This document shows, piece by piece, positions 13,736-25,139 of a DNA stretch of 64,000 nucleotides. The notes beneath the pieces are model-generated. The model saw only the letters and a list, made by a program, of their open reading frames with translations, was not told the DNA's origin and made no database searches. The stretch lies in NCBI RefSeq assembly GCF_030247195.1, contig NC_080671.1:103651845-103715844 (forward strand), given 5' to 3'. Position numbers and translations under genes: made by a program. Origin of the DNA: Topomyia yanbarensis (taxonomy: Eukaryota > Arthropoda > Insecta > Diptera > Culicidae). Position 1 is the first letter of the stretch. Each line of letters starts with the position of its first letter.

Positions 13736-14274
13736 TGTTAAATTATCTTGCAAAATAGTACATGTGGCTGTTTCCAACATCCCTGAATTTTATCAAAATG
13801 TTTGTTGCATTGTCTTTGTTTTTATAGACAAAATAGTGTGACGTGGAAAAACCGCCAATTTACCGCATCCCCGGGGTAAGTTGGTGGTATGTATGAATAC
13901 GCCAGAAAAAGGAGATTCAATTATATCAAAGGTTCGTGCTGAATGTCTTTTCAATAAAATTGTATATTAACCGACAATTGCCAATATGTTTCAGTCTCAA
14001 TACCCCGGCATTTTACTTTGACGCGGAATCAAAAGCATATTTTCGAAATTCTTCAGGCGATTGGCCGAAGTAAATATCCCCTGCATTGATAAGATACATA
14101 AAGTTTTACTTTGCAATGAATTCCAAAAATAAAAATATTTGATTTGCATTGTAATTAGTAGCGCCAACTTGCCTCGCGAACGTCACAGCCAACTCCCAAC
14201 CGCATATTTTACAAACAACTAGTTAAAAAATAACTTTAGTTCATAGATTTCATTGGATAGATTTATTTACTTTC
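13736..14274. other. Spacer between the two direct repeats, unassigned
   Basis: Contains the CG-rich phrase ATCCCCGGGGTAAGTTGG (about 13,866) and a GCGCCAACTTGCC phrase at 14,161. These look like the facing ends of a small inverted element, but the match is too weak to call. No ORF. Confidence 0.3.
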
Positions 14275-14788
14275 TGTCTAATTCGATTAGGACTATGAGA
14301 ACTGTATTGGAACTAATATAAATTTGCGAAGTTTGCACAGTGGTGGAGGCTAATAGTGATTTTTTTGCTTATCGGAGCTTTGGTTCCAGAGTTATGGGTT
14401 TAAGGTTGCGGTCATGCAGATATTTTCAATGTAAACTACCTAAGTGATAATCAAAATGCTTGCAGGATCTATCATTGTTTTATTTTGGTTTTAAGATAAG
14501 GATTCCTTGAAGCCGATGATTTTATTAGTGTTGTATGCAATTGTCATTTTATTTGCTCCGTAGTTACGCTATAAAACTTCGCTATGACTTCCACAATAAA
14601 ACTTTTGGTACTAGTTTTAAGAATGGTTCTGAAACGGTTCCGAATCTTTTTTTAAAGCTGAAATAAAACTGACATAAAACAAGTAGTTTAGTCATAAGAC
14701 AGTTTTATCGTAGTTTAATGCCAACGTTCAAGCTATTTGACTTCTATAGGTTAGGCTATGTTTTACCATGACAGATATTTTTAATTTT
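14275..14788 (+). repeat. Direct duplication, copy 2
   Basis: Second copy of the 13,260-13,735 unit, the longer of the two. Differences are scattered substitutions and indels, so the duplication is not recent, or the two are independent insertions of one repeat family. Confidence 0.85.
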
Positions 14789-15293
14789 GCTAACTATGCA
14801 ACGATTTACGTAATTTACGTATTTTTTGCCTAATTAGGGACTATAAAAATGTGACTAAATAAAATTTTGCAAACTCCCTCCGCTAGATTGATGGGTCTGA
14901 CGGTATTACAAATATCATCAAATATATTCTGTGTAGCATTGCCAAAGAATCTATGACATACAATTGCTTCAAGATGGTGGTGCATCGAGAAGACCGAGAG
15001 GGCTCGTGGGCCTTTTTATGTTAAGCCTTCACAAATCTTGTTTAAAAATTATGTCACCCCCCCCCCCTCCCCTTCAATATCGCTGGAAAAATCAGGGCAT
15101 AGCATTATTTTGTACTAACCAACTTTTAAAAAAATGTCGCGTTTTATAAAACAACAATAGCTTTCATAGAGTTTTGCTTTACGTCATCGAAAACTATTAT
15201 GGTAGTTTTGGAAATTGCCATCCCATGATTTTTTTTTATTTTGACCATTCTCGGCTAGATACGACATCCGAATTAAATCGTCGATCCAGTCTA
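14789..15293. other. Unassigned stretch with a poly-C tract
   Basis: A run of C (about 15,055-15,069) is the only marked feature. The frame 14,964-15,149 crosses it and is not credible as a gene. Confidence 0.35.
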
Positions 15294-15545
15294 CACAGCA
15301 AAGAAAATCATGTAACTTTACGTCTCGCAGATGCACATAAAAGGAGCGTCCCAATTCACATAAATTTACATTTAATTACATGTGAGATGTTCGGCTTTTC
15401 CTGCGTCATTCAGTCTGAGTTTTACATCAGAAGAGTCACAATATTTCATTTTACATATCATAGCATGTAAAATCCTATTATCGGACAAAAAATACGTCGC
15501 TAAGTTGTTTACGTCAAATGTAGTTTTTATTTTTTTCTAAGAGTG
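15294..15545. mobile_element. Possible TA-flanked MITE, 252 bp
   Basis: The left end CACAGCAAAGAAAATCATG after TA (15,292-15,293) is an imperfect inverted match to the right end, whose reverse complement is CACTCTTAGAAAAAAATAA, followed by TA (15,546-15,547). Internal GTAACTTTACGTCTCG and TTGACGTAAAC also mirror loosely. Imperfect TIRs leave this moderately supported. Confidence 0.45.
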
Positions 15546-15904
15546 TAATATCAAACGAAACGTTTACTGCTCGTGGAAAGAAGGACCCGTCTGTGAATTC
15601 TCAAACAAATATCTCATGAAAAGGCTAATTCAAACCGACTTCTGAATCGATTCCATTTTAAACGTTGTTCGATCGGTTGTTGCATTCGAAAATAATTTCG
15701 ATAAGCAGTGGCGTAGTAGCGGGGGGGGGGGGGGGTTAGCGACGAAACCCCCCCCCCCGAAATATTTTGGAGAATTTTGAAAAAATTCAATATGTTAAAC
15801 AAAAATATGACTAAAATTTTAAATAAAATTCTTAAAGTTTCATTTGCAAAAGTTATCTTGTGAAAATATTTCCTTGAAGTGAAAATTGGCTGCAGACTCG
15901 ACAC
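15546..15904. other. Region holding one terminus of a CAGTGGCGTAG-type element
   Basis: At 15,707 CAGTGGCGTAGTAGC is followed by G and C runs (15,720-15,770), the same terminal arrangement as the elements at 47,929 and 50,946. No matching right end is found nearby, so only a truncated element is supported. Confidence 0.5.
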
Positions 15905-17755
15905 CTACCTGACGGCACGTTGTGGAGGCTAGCTCAACCGCCGAGGACTATAACAAGTAGATCGCGGCGAAGCGAGGAGCTGGGAGCTTATTGGTTCACG
16001 AAACGGATATCGGTACCGAGAGAAATTTCGCCACATTATGTAGTCCTTGACTGACGGCGAACATGGACTGGAGAGTGTGAGAGAAGTATCCCCATAGAGA
16101 CCACCACGCGATTCGCTACCGCATCGGCCAATGGAACCCTGCTGTAGCACGAAGAAGAACGGGCCGCAAGCTAAAGTGGAAGACGAAAGCCTTTAACGAA
16201 AACCTCTTTGATGCGTTACTTCGGCGAACAACGGAATCAAGTACGTTGATGCGGCTGATCTAACAAGAAGGATTGTGACGGTTTGTGACGTTACAATGTC
16301 ACGAAAACTAGGGCCATGCAGTAGATGGCGTGCAGCTTACTGGTTAAATGAGTAACTCAGTACGCTATACACTGCTTGTCTTAGATCCAGAAGGCGGGCT
16401 CAGAGCGTAAGAGCGGAGAGTGAGAGAGGAGCGCAAGCGACGTTTCGAGAAGGTAGGGACTCTTTAAAATGGGAGATCAAGCTTAGCAAGGCAATTGCCA
16501 TAAGTAGCTGTACTGAGAAATAAACGCCAATCCCTGGGGGACGCGTGCTGAGTCGTCATGACGAAGACGAGGGTCCGTCGACACCAGCTGAAATATACCC
16601 GGGTAAGCTAAAGATAATCGTTGAGGGTCTCTTCCCGAATCACAATTCAACTACCTGGCCACCGACACCGTACGACGAAGAAGAAGGAGGTAACACAGCC
16701 GAGTGGTAAGTGACTAACGACGAGCTCAAAGAAGCGTCGATGTAACTAAAATCAAAGAAAACCCCTGGTCCGGATGGAATACCAACCGTGGCGCTGAAAG
16801 CTGCGATCCTGGCGTATCCGGACATGTTCAGGATGCTACTGCTGAAGTCTTTAGATGATGGTAGAAACTGATGTTGCTGCCAAAGTGTGGGAAGTCACCG
16901 AGCCATGCAACCTCGAATAGACCAATACCGCAGCGTGGCATAAAAGAATGAGCCAGATCCTGAAGAGCTACTTCCAGAGTAGAGCACTGCTGTACCAGAC
17001 GAACAAACGGGCAATAGGCAATGCGAGTCACAGCGGGCGTTCCTCAGGGCTCCATTCTCTGTCCAACACTTTGGAATGGGATGTACGATGGGGTCTTAAC
17101 GCTGCGGCTTCCCAGGAAAGTGAAAATCGTTGGTTTCGTGGACGATGTGTCACTAACGGTGAGACACTTGAAGAAATGGAGGTGTCGGTGACGGAGACAA
17201 TGAAACCGCGAAAAGTTGAACAGGACGCTTCGACTGCTGGTCGTACGAGTTGCGATTGCGTGCCGGAGGCAGTATGCCTTGTCGCCGAGATGATCCCCAT
17301 CTGCATTACCCTGACGGAGGATATCAAGTGCTACAAACAGTGAAACGCCAGAATGGTGACGTGGCAGCAGGAATGGGACAATACGGAGAAAGAAAAGTGG
17401 ACCTATAGGCTCATCCATATCTGTCGGCGTGGGTCAATAGAAAGCACGAGAGATGACCTTCCACCTGAAACAGCTCCTACCGAGCCACGGCTGCTTAAGG
17501 AGTGTCTTCATCGGTGTGGGTACGCAACGTCAACACTGTGTTTGGAGTGTGAGATCGTCGAGGAGACACCGGAGCGTCTTTGAATGTCCGAGGTTTGAAC
17601 TCTTTGAATGTCCGAGGAGAGTCTTTGAATGTCCGAGGTTTGAAGTGACGTGCAGGGAGCTACTTAAAACGGGAGGACCGGACATCAACCCGGATAATGT
17701 AGCCTATAGAATGACAAGCGACGTAAAGACGTGGAACGCAGTAAACAGAGATATG
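15905..17755 (+). pseudogene. Decayed R1-clade non-LTR ORF2 (endonuclease C-terminus, reverse transcriptase, terminal knuckle)
   Basis: Frameshifted and stop-ridden throughout, but motifs appear in R1 order: endonuclease end (DHHAIRYRIGQW, about 16,100-16,135); the linker before the RT (KTPGPDGIPTVALKAA, about 16,757-16,805); RT block ILKSYFQSRALLYQT (about 16,956-17,001); catalytic box as FVDDV at 17,134-17,148 where FADDV is usual; and the R1-type tail WQQEWDNTEKEKWTYRL (17,364 on) with a CLEC...FECPRF knuckle (about 17,541-17,645). The FECPRF segment is triplicated. R1 clade proteins copy element RNA into target DNA. This copy cannot encode an active protein. Confidence 0.88.
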
Positions 17756-17763
17756 ATGTAGAT

Positions 17764-17991
17764 CAGTGATTCTCAACCTGGGGTCCGCGGACCCCTAGGG
17801 GGCCGCGAAGTCATCGCTGGGAGTCCGCGATATATTTTCCGAGCGCATATTGAAATTTCAAGTCATGTTTCCTAACAAATTGAAAATAACATATTGATAG
17901 CATACAAAATTGATGTTTATCTATGGGGGTCCGCAGCAACCCAGTGTGATATCTAAGGAGTCCGTGGTACGAAAAAGGTTGAGAACCGCTG
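17764..17991. mobile_element. hAT-superfamily MITE with perfect 8-bp TSD
   Basis: Left end CAGTGATTCTCAACCTGGGG and right end AAAAAGGTTGAGAACCGCTG are TIRs of the widespread hAT type with a CAGxGxTTCTCAACC start. The flanks ATGTAGAT (17,756-17,763 and 17,992-17,999) are an identical 8-bp target duplication. Length 228 bp, non-coding. It interrupts the 3' end of the R1 remnant just after its ORF2 stop region, so it is younger than that element. Confidence 0.95.
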
Positions 17992-17999
17992 ATGTAGAT

Positions 18000-18399
18000 C
18001 ATGACCGTCTTACAACGGAATGGACATCGAACAACGGTTTCGGCAATCACCGCCAGGGAACACTCCGCAGGAATAAACTAGATTCACCGCCGAGGACTAG
18101 TCGAGTAGACAGCAACAGAGCTGCGAGTATGAGTCGTCGAAACGCCAGCGAACCGTACGTCACGCTCCATGCGGATTCGTCAGACCGACCACGGCACCCC
18201 ACCGGTTGTTCCGATAGGAAAAAAGCGAAAACCAAAGAAGAATCGATATTGGGAGAACTTTTTTCGCCAGGGAACTCTCCGTTAGCGTTAGATTCACCGC
18301 TGGGGACTAGACTGAGTAGACAGCGACGAGACACTAGTCGCGGGTCATCGGCGCACCAGTGCACTAGATCACTGATTGCCAATCAAACATTCGTATAAT
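18000..18399 (+). other. 3' region of the R1-clade remnant
   Basis: Continues the R1 sequence after the hAT MITE. It holds two copies of AGATTCACCGCcGaGGACTAG (about 18,079 and 18,291), 212 bp apart; a related phrase stands at 15,935. The overlapping 162- and 111-codon frames are unlikely to be coding, since they cross the duplication and show no domain. Confidence 0.5.
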
Positions 18400-18830
18400 A
18401 TATTGTCCACTATCGACGATTCCGGAAGTCCGGAATTCCGGGCATATTCCACAATTAAAGTCACATCGGTTCTTCGGTGATGACTGATCCGATTTTCTCA
18501 AACCAAGTCTCAAATGGAAGGCAAAATATGCAGTTGAGTATTGCGTCGCCGCCCCTCCCCCCCTTGCCTTGCCCTTACACCTCCTTCCTTCATCACTCCC
18601 CTCCCCTTGGACCACCCTCACGCCCGCATTTCCTTCATCCACCCCGTATACCGAAATAAGATGAAGGATTTCTGACGCATCCTCCACTCCCACTCTACTA
18701 ACCCCCCATTCCCTACACGTTCAAGCCGATTCCACCAACCTTTCCAAATTATAATCACATGAAGATAACGTTGAACTCATGCTGATTAATCTAATTAAAT
18801 ATTATTCTTTTGCCTTTCTCATATAGAAAC
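18400..18830 (-). repeat. Diverged family A-like repeat with pyrimidine-rich tail
   Basis: GTCACATCGGTTCTTCGGTGA and CCGATTTTCTCAAACCAAGTCTCAAATGgaAGG match family A in minus orientation. After 18,548 a C/T-rich segment follows, and GCCTTTCTCATATAGAAA occurs near 18,812. It is a related but distinct subfamily. Confidence 0.6.
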
Positions 18831-19061
18831 CCGATCGTTCTGCATAACAGAAAGCTATCAAATTTATATCTCATGTTGATATTTATTACTCGCTGTGTTA
18901 TTTTTGTGATATCCCAATCAGCAAGGCAAGCAAACTTATATCAAGATTATATCTTCTGGTGATATAATTGAACTGCTAATATGATTTTAATGTATGCATC
19001 TAACGATGATGTTATAATATATTACATATTCTTTCACAATTATCATTGAACGCTAACTGTA
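18831..19061. other. Unassigned AT-rich stretch, possible MITE end
   Basis: Begins CCCGATCGTTCTGCATAACAG (about 18,830), similar in style to the CCCGA-starting ends at 22,640 (reverse strand) and 31,782. No right partner was found. Confidence 0.3.
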
Positions 19062-19125
19062 AACTGTAAAGTGGGCAAAGGACCAGTTGGTTAAAGCCCC
19101 AATAAACAAATCAATCAATCAACTG
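19062..19125 (+). repeat. Short non-LTR 3' end with (AATC)n tail
   Basis: AAAGCCCCAATAAACAAATC followed by AATCAATCAA is the typical 3' terminus of an insect non-LTR element whose tail is a short tandem. Severely 5' truncated; no coding part remains. Confidence 0.5.
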
Positions 19126-19910
19126 TGAATGATTGTAATATTACACAAATGACTGTCTATTTGCTAATACGCTGAAGCCTCTTTTTATGCGTATTTATTC
19201 AACTTTTTGAAGCAAATTTTCGAAGTTTTTATTGATTTCCTTATATTTGCGTTTTCCACATTGGTATTCAAAGTTTCATAATTTTGAGAATAGATAAGTT
19301 TTAGATGCAAGTGGTCGGAAAACTTTTCTAAAACACTTGCCTGACACGCAATTTCGAATATGTAGCATATGATTTCTATGTTGAAACCTTTATTCAAAAA
19401 GTTTTCGAATCGTAACGTTATCAACAAGCTATTCTAAAGATTATAATTTTCTTATAAAACTTATTTTAAATAAGATACATGAAGTATCAAGCACTTCAAA
19501 TGAAATAAAAGAACGCGGATTCAAATAAAAAAGCATTTTTTAAACTATTTGTTATAGTTTAGTCAAATGATTATATAAATAATTTTCTTTTAATTAATTG
19601 TGCATATTGCGAAAACGAATTTTCAGAACTTAAAAAACTGATATATACTGATTTCTACAATACCGTTATGAATTTTGAGGATCTTCGAGGATCTTCAGTC
19701 CGATTTCTCCAATTTATGCGGGTTTTTGCATAAACAACCGAAACTTGTCCAGTTTGTGGGTATCTGATTTTGTGCGTTCTCCGAATTACCAAAGCATTGT
19801 ATTTTTTATTTAAACCATAAAAATAGTTAAGTTTGAGATTGCTGTATCTTTTCATTCCACCTAAGACAGTTTGACATTTACAATGAACTAACAATTACTT
19901 TGAATGCGCA
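19126..19910. other. Unassigned AT-rich stretch
   Basis: No ORF above chance, no repeat recognised. Frames of 79-80 codons on the minus strand have no domains. Confidence 0.35.
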
Positions 19911-19912
19911 TA

Positions 19913-21122
19913 GGGTGATGTGCCTATTATGGCAGTAGAGCCTATTGTGACCCTATTTCGTACCCCTTGGTTTCGAACCAAGCATATGAGATAATGACAC
20001 TATCGATTTTGCTAAAACAGGTGAGAAAAAATAAGCTCAAGTGATATTCTTTATTTGTTGTGCACATATGTATTTAGAACTATCCTCTAAATCCAACTTT
20101 TAATTAAAACAAAATCACCTTATTGAAATATCTACTAATCCGCCTCACTCACGTAGTGAACCGCAACTGGATGCAACGGCGCTTGGCAAAATAAACACTT
20201 ACGAGCCAGCATTTACCGCCTCATATCTCGTTATTCCAGCACAAATATACTAAATATTGCACTGATACACACCTTTATTTTTGCTGGAGAACCTTTTTAC
20301 GATAATTTCACTTTAAAATCACTCGTCAAACACTAGAATAGGCCTAGTGTTATAATAGGATAAAACTAAATACTGGGGTTCCTATTATTGGCATGTTTTG
20401 CTGATACACTACCACAATCAAAACCAACTTTTTGTATCCATCATACAGAAAAGAATCACCAGTGCGGCCAAACAAAAACATGAACTTGTAAATATAATGT
20501 AATGCAATTTCAGGTATAAGTAATCAATTACTTCAAGTTATTGAACTAATTGTTGATTGCAGATATTTTATTTTTATCTGCACATACAATTCGGATCGGG
20601 AGAAAGCAATGTGTGATGTGAAGCTTGTCATTCCAGTTGCTAACCTTCGAATGGTTATTTTCTGCGTGCGCCATTCTGGGCGCTCTTCTACTAACAGCTG
20701 ATGAGTTTCATTGATGTGCGTTATGTTTACGTTTGTTTTGATCGGCTGAAAAAAGCAGAATGATTCGTTTTACAAATCACACGTTGGCGTCCATGATCTG
20801 GATACCTAGTTAGAATCGACGCAAATGGAATATGAGGCATTGCGTTTCAACTAGATTGTTTTTCGATGAGGTGGAAATTGGCACACCCATGAGGCGATAA
20901 TTGGATCGTTGAGGTGGGAATAGATGCACAGAATGGAACATTTATTTTCATTTATGCTGAAAATTGAGGCAATTCTGCTAAATAAGCATTATATAGATGT
21001 TTAAGAAACAGTACACTGATACTTTATTCTGAGAAAGGTTATAGATAATATGGCTTGTTTTAAAGTTGTTCAAAAAATAGTGCGACCCTCTCCCTAATGG
21101 TGCCAAAATAGGCCCATCACCC
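19913..21122. mobile_element. TA-flanked non-autonomous element with GGGTGATG TIRs
   Basis: GGGTGATGTGCCTATTATGG at 19,913 is mirrored at the right end, whose reverse complement reads GGGTGATGGGCCTATTTTGG, closing at 21,122. TA flanks both ends (19,911-19,912 and 21,123-21,124), compatible with the Tc1/mariner superfamily. The TIR similarity extends about 45 bp. An internal echo (TTCCTATTATTGGCA, about 20,380) repeats part of the end. No transposase frame. Length about 1.2 kb. Confidence 0.78.
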
Positions 21123-21124
21123 TA

Positions 21125-22499
21125 TGTTCTAATGATTCCGTTGTATTCGATGGTGCTTCGTTCGTTTTAAAAAAAAACATCGAACTGACAAATTTTCGAT
21201 ACTTGATTCATTTTGCAGAAAGTTAGAAAAAGGAATAATGCGACCTGTTCAAATTGTTGAAAGATTAATATTTGTGAGTATGCTGCATAAAGCTATCAAT
21301 ATTTCAAAATGGCCTAGAAATCTCTGAATATATACATATCCCAGCTGGTATTATTGTTTGCTCTTACAATTTAAATATGTGTTTTAGATAGTGCTTGAAA
21401 TAGCTAAAAAAAATTAATGTAAAAATATTGAATGATTTCCTCCTTAAAACTAAATAAAATTGAGAGAAGAAAATGTATTTTAGAAAACATGAAATATTCC
21501 AAAATTCGTCACACCGAAGAATCCTTAACAATTTCTTGAATTTTATGATTATCTGTTATAATATTTGCAGTTGACAGATTGAACTATTGCAAAAATTGCA
21601 TTTCTGCGAATTTATTAGATGTGAGATAATTGTACTGGTTTCCTTAATCTTCCCCATATTAAAAATGCCAATAACAAAACCCCGAAAGCGACTTTACTTG
21701 AAATCTCAATGTGCAAACCTCAAAACTTTGGTATTTGTTTCTTTGAATCTATTCGGAATCATAAGTAACATTTGTCGTATTCTTCGTAAAATAATGTAGG
21801 TAAATTATCCGCTCAATGGTACCATATCGCATCGACATTATTTATAAAAATCGTGTAAATCATGTTAACGTACAAGAGAAGCATCGAAGCTCACTATTCA
21901 GAATCTAAAAATAGCTCCACTTCCTAATCTGAAAAGATATTATAAAGCTATTCAGTCTATCGTAATATAGGCAGCTGTAATAGTGAGCAAAACTGTATGA
22001 AAACAAAGCGTATTATACAAGGAAAACAAACAGTCCTTAGGTTTTGGCAAAGTTCAATGTGTGCGTTCTGGAAACATCTTCTGCATCTATAATCGTTTTG
22101 TCCTTGATGAATGCATAGAATATTATGCTAACATTAAACATCGGTCGAAAGCAACGTCGTTGGTTCATGCAGGAAACATCCCCATAAAACTCAGAATACC
22201 CCGGTTCAAATCGCTATATCCACAAATAACAACAAGCGTGTGTCATATATTCATAATAACAATCAGCCAGCATGTATGCAATCATTTGACAAAACTATAA
22301 AAAGCTTTTGCAACATGGAGCTTTTTGCTTCCAAACGAAAAACGCCTTAATGTATGTTATATTTTTCTATTCTATTCTATTTTTAGACTTGCACGCTAAA
22401 TTCGTTGATACTATACAAAAGGTAATAAAAGCTATATTGGCCGTGGGGAACCTAACAAAATTTGTTATAATTCTGATAGAAGCCTATCACAGGTTGCCA
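21125..22499. other. Unassigned AT-rich stretch
   Basis: Frames of 66-79 codons (21,587-21,799, 22,061-22,300, 22,308-22,508) show no domain and lie in AT-rich DNA. No RNA gene recognised. Confidence 0.35.
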
Positions 22500-22645
22500 T
22501 ATTTTTGATACATACTAGAAGATTTTCTGTTATGTTTTCTGTTATTTTACCAACTAACGAGACCAAATTTATAACACAACGTGTTATCATAACAAAGTAA
22601 CTCAGTCTGTAATAATTTTGTTATTTCTTTCTGATCGGGTACAAG
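22500..22645 (-). mobile_element. MITE end fragment, CCCGATCAGAAAGAAATAAC type
   Basis: Read on the minus strand the segment starts CCCGATCAGAAAGAAATAAC (from 22,639) and continues with alternating TTATAACA/GTTATCA text. The start closely resembles CCCGAGCAGAAGAAAATAAC at 31,782. The other end is not certain. Confidence 0.45.
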
Positions 22646-23849
22646 GAAAATCAGTTTTTCCATACATAATGCATTGAATGAAGAACTTGATGATTTCGGA
22701 ATTCTCGCAGCAGAACGATCAATTTTAATCTTAGCTCTTACTTACATTCTAGTCTCCGATTTATTTTAATTGAACAGAAATTACTTCCGAAAATAGTATA
22801 CAATTTTAATTTAGGCTACAAATAAATTTTGGATTGTAAATGAATATAAGCACAATACAAATTTAATTTTAATTTTACTTTTAATCTTCTGCTTCCTATT
22901 AGTTCAATGAATTTGTCAAAGTGATGGGGTTATGCCACGTTATTTGACAGCCCACTGTGATGGTGACAAACGAAATGTCAACGCTTGAGTTTTGACTCAG
23001 ATTCGTGTTCGTTTACGAGGGGCATTTTTTCACCTACTTGTACCGAACAGTGTGGCTTGAATAAATAAATTTCTCCATGTTCAGTCGACGTCATGCTTGG
23101 TGCTGAGAATAGTAATTTTTATCCAATAGAAAAAATGCAGAATACGCACATTAAATACTATACAAAAACACGCGATTAAAAGAACACGAACAATGACATA
23201 TAAACGCTTCCCAGCCAGCCTTTTTGATGGTATGTCCAAGTTGCAACTGGATAATACGTGTTTATATCCCACTAAAAAGTCGCACTAAATGCAGAAAATC
23301 TGCATATGCGTAACAAACTGGAGGCGAAAGACGTACACAGCTATTGAAATTGACGATTTCTGGCAACAATATACACGTTATGCGCGATAATTTCTAGCAT
23401 GAAAGCGGTTCTAGAGAATGTATTTACGTTTGGATATGCGAAACAATCTCACATTACATGTGATATCCATAACTAGTATACGATTCCGGAACTCGATATA
23501 CGATTAACTCGATGCGTCGGTAAAGAAGATACAAAACTAGGAACAGTTAACAGGCACATCAATCATCTTCAGCATAACTAAATACGTAAAAAAGCGGGGT
23601 TTGGGGAGAAAAAACGAACGCTGATTGTGGAATCGGATTGCCAAACCCATAGACGCTCTTCTCATGTTAAGATGGGATTCGAACTTACAACATTTGGATT
23701 GTAGGACAGGTCACACAGAACTATTTTATTTGTTGCAAGCGTGACAATATTTCGTAATCATATCTTATCTTCATGTAGAGAAACCCTATTTCGCTAACAT
23801 GAGCTATATATGCAGCACTTTCAATTCAAATATATGAGATAAATCATAA
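22646..23849. other. Unassigned stretch, probably old transposon fragments
   Basis: The part from 23,190 onward begins CCCAGCCAGCCTTTTTGATGG and contains GCATATGCGTAACAAACTGG, wording I associate with mosquito repeats, but no second end is demonstrable here. The part before it is AT-rich without genes. Confidence 0.3.
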
Positions 23850-24345
23850 GTAAATTCGCTAAATCGGTTTTCTTAAATGAGCGCCTTAAAATAAAAGTCG
23901 CAAGGACAGAACATGCTTCGTAAAACTCGTTTCAAATATATTATATTATAAAAACCGGATATAAACTTCAAGCATAAAAATCGAACTGGGACATTCCTTT
24001 GTAAGAGTCGGATAAAAATACCTTCAGTAAAAAAAACCGGAAAAAATATATCCGATTCTTACAAAGTAGTTTTTATTAGCCGACTTTTAATCTTAAACAT
24101 CAAGATATACGGATGCTCCTACTAGCGATTTATTTATTTTTAAACGATTTTTTACTCCTTGTCGAGTTTTACGGGTGAGAACTTTTCAAGCGATTCTTAT
24201 GCTGAAGGATTTCTGTCCGATTTTTATGCTTGAAGTTTATTTCCGATTTTTATATTCTAATATGCTTGGAACGGATTTTACGAAGCATGTTCTATCCTTG
24301 CGACTTTTATTTTCGGTTGCTCATAAGTTGTGATATATTAAGTCG
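23850..24345. repeat. Nested palindrome: long inverted repeat with an internal hairpin
   Basis: The left arm (about 23,889-24,000) and right arm (about 24,200-24,312) are reverse complements, sharing AAAATAAAAGTCGCAAGGA, AGAACATGCTTCGTAAAA and AAACTTCAAGCATAAAAATC. Within the middle, GTAAGAGTCGGATAAAAA (24,002) and TATCCGATTCTTAC (about 24,051-24,064) form a second hairpin. Weak similarity extends out to 23,850 and 24,345. No TSD found. A foldback transposon or decayed MITE pair is likely. Confidence 0.8.
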
Positions 24346-25139
24346 CATCTAACTTTTTGAAGTCATTGTGATGTATAGAGAAGTCGTAGATATGTTTATG
24401 TTACTGACTGACTATTCCCACACATTGGAACGACTTCAATGGCTTTATGAAGTTGTTAATCCGACATTGATCGAAGTAAAGTATGATCAAATGTGAGCAA
24501 AAATACGATTTTTAATAATTTAAATATTTGTAGCTATATGAATTTAGCACGTCAGTGCTTTACGAACAACTCCGATTTAACGCGATTTAATTAGTACCTC
24601 AATGCGATTCTGAATCAAATGTCGTATTTAAATCATGTTTCTAGTAATATGCGATTACAATTCAATTTCTGCGGACTAAACTCGACTGTCACAACGATTT
24701 TGACTCTTTGTAGACATCATTACGAGTCTTTTTCTACATTGTTGTACGATTTGTGGTTTGCTAGGTCGACTCTATCGCGTTTGATAATAATGTCATAATG
24801 ACATAATGTCCGATTGATTTTTTTTTAGCGTTTCTCTGAGGCCTACCACTATTCCATTTAGTATGCGTTATCAAAAACATCGCGCAACATCATGTTGGAT
24901 TTGTTCTCAATTCGAAGAGAGTGATAAGAAATGTCTAACCACACTGTTAGGTGAATTAAACTCGTATTTGTTATTATATTTGCCGGTTTTACGAGAAGAA
25001 AATGTAATGTAATTACATGGCAGATATGCTAATGGACCCAATTTGTTCTGATTGTTATTTGATTTATGTCCGTTTATTCTTGTTTTATATGATTTGTCAT
25101 CATTCCCCTACCACATATTTAGCCATTTTCCCTACATAT
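24346..25139. other. Unassigned stretch, probable repeat-derived
   Basis: AAGTCGCATCT, GTCGTATTTAAATCATG and GCGATT-type phrases repeat loosely with those in the palindrome to the left, so 24,346-24,780 may be part of the same old element, ending near GGTTTGCTAGG (24,755). No coding content. Confidence 0.35.

Noticed and set aside
17910..18398. Plus-strand frame of 162 codons and the overlapping minus frame of 111 codons
   Set aside because: It begins inside the hAT MITE and crosses a duplicated R1 3' segment; no domain and both strands are equally open.
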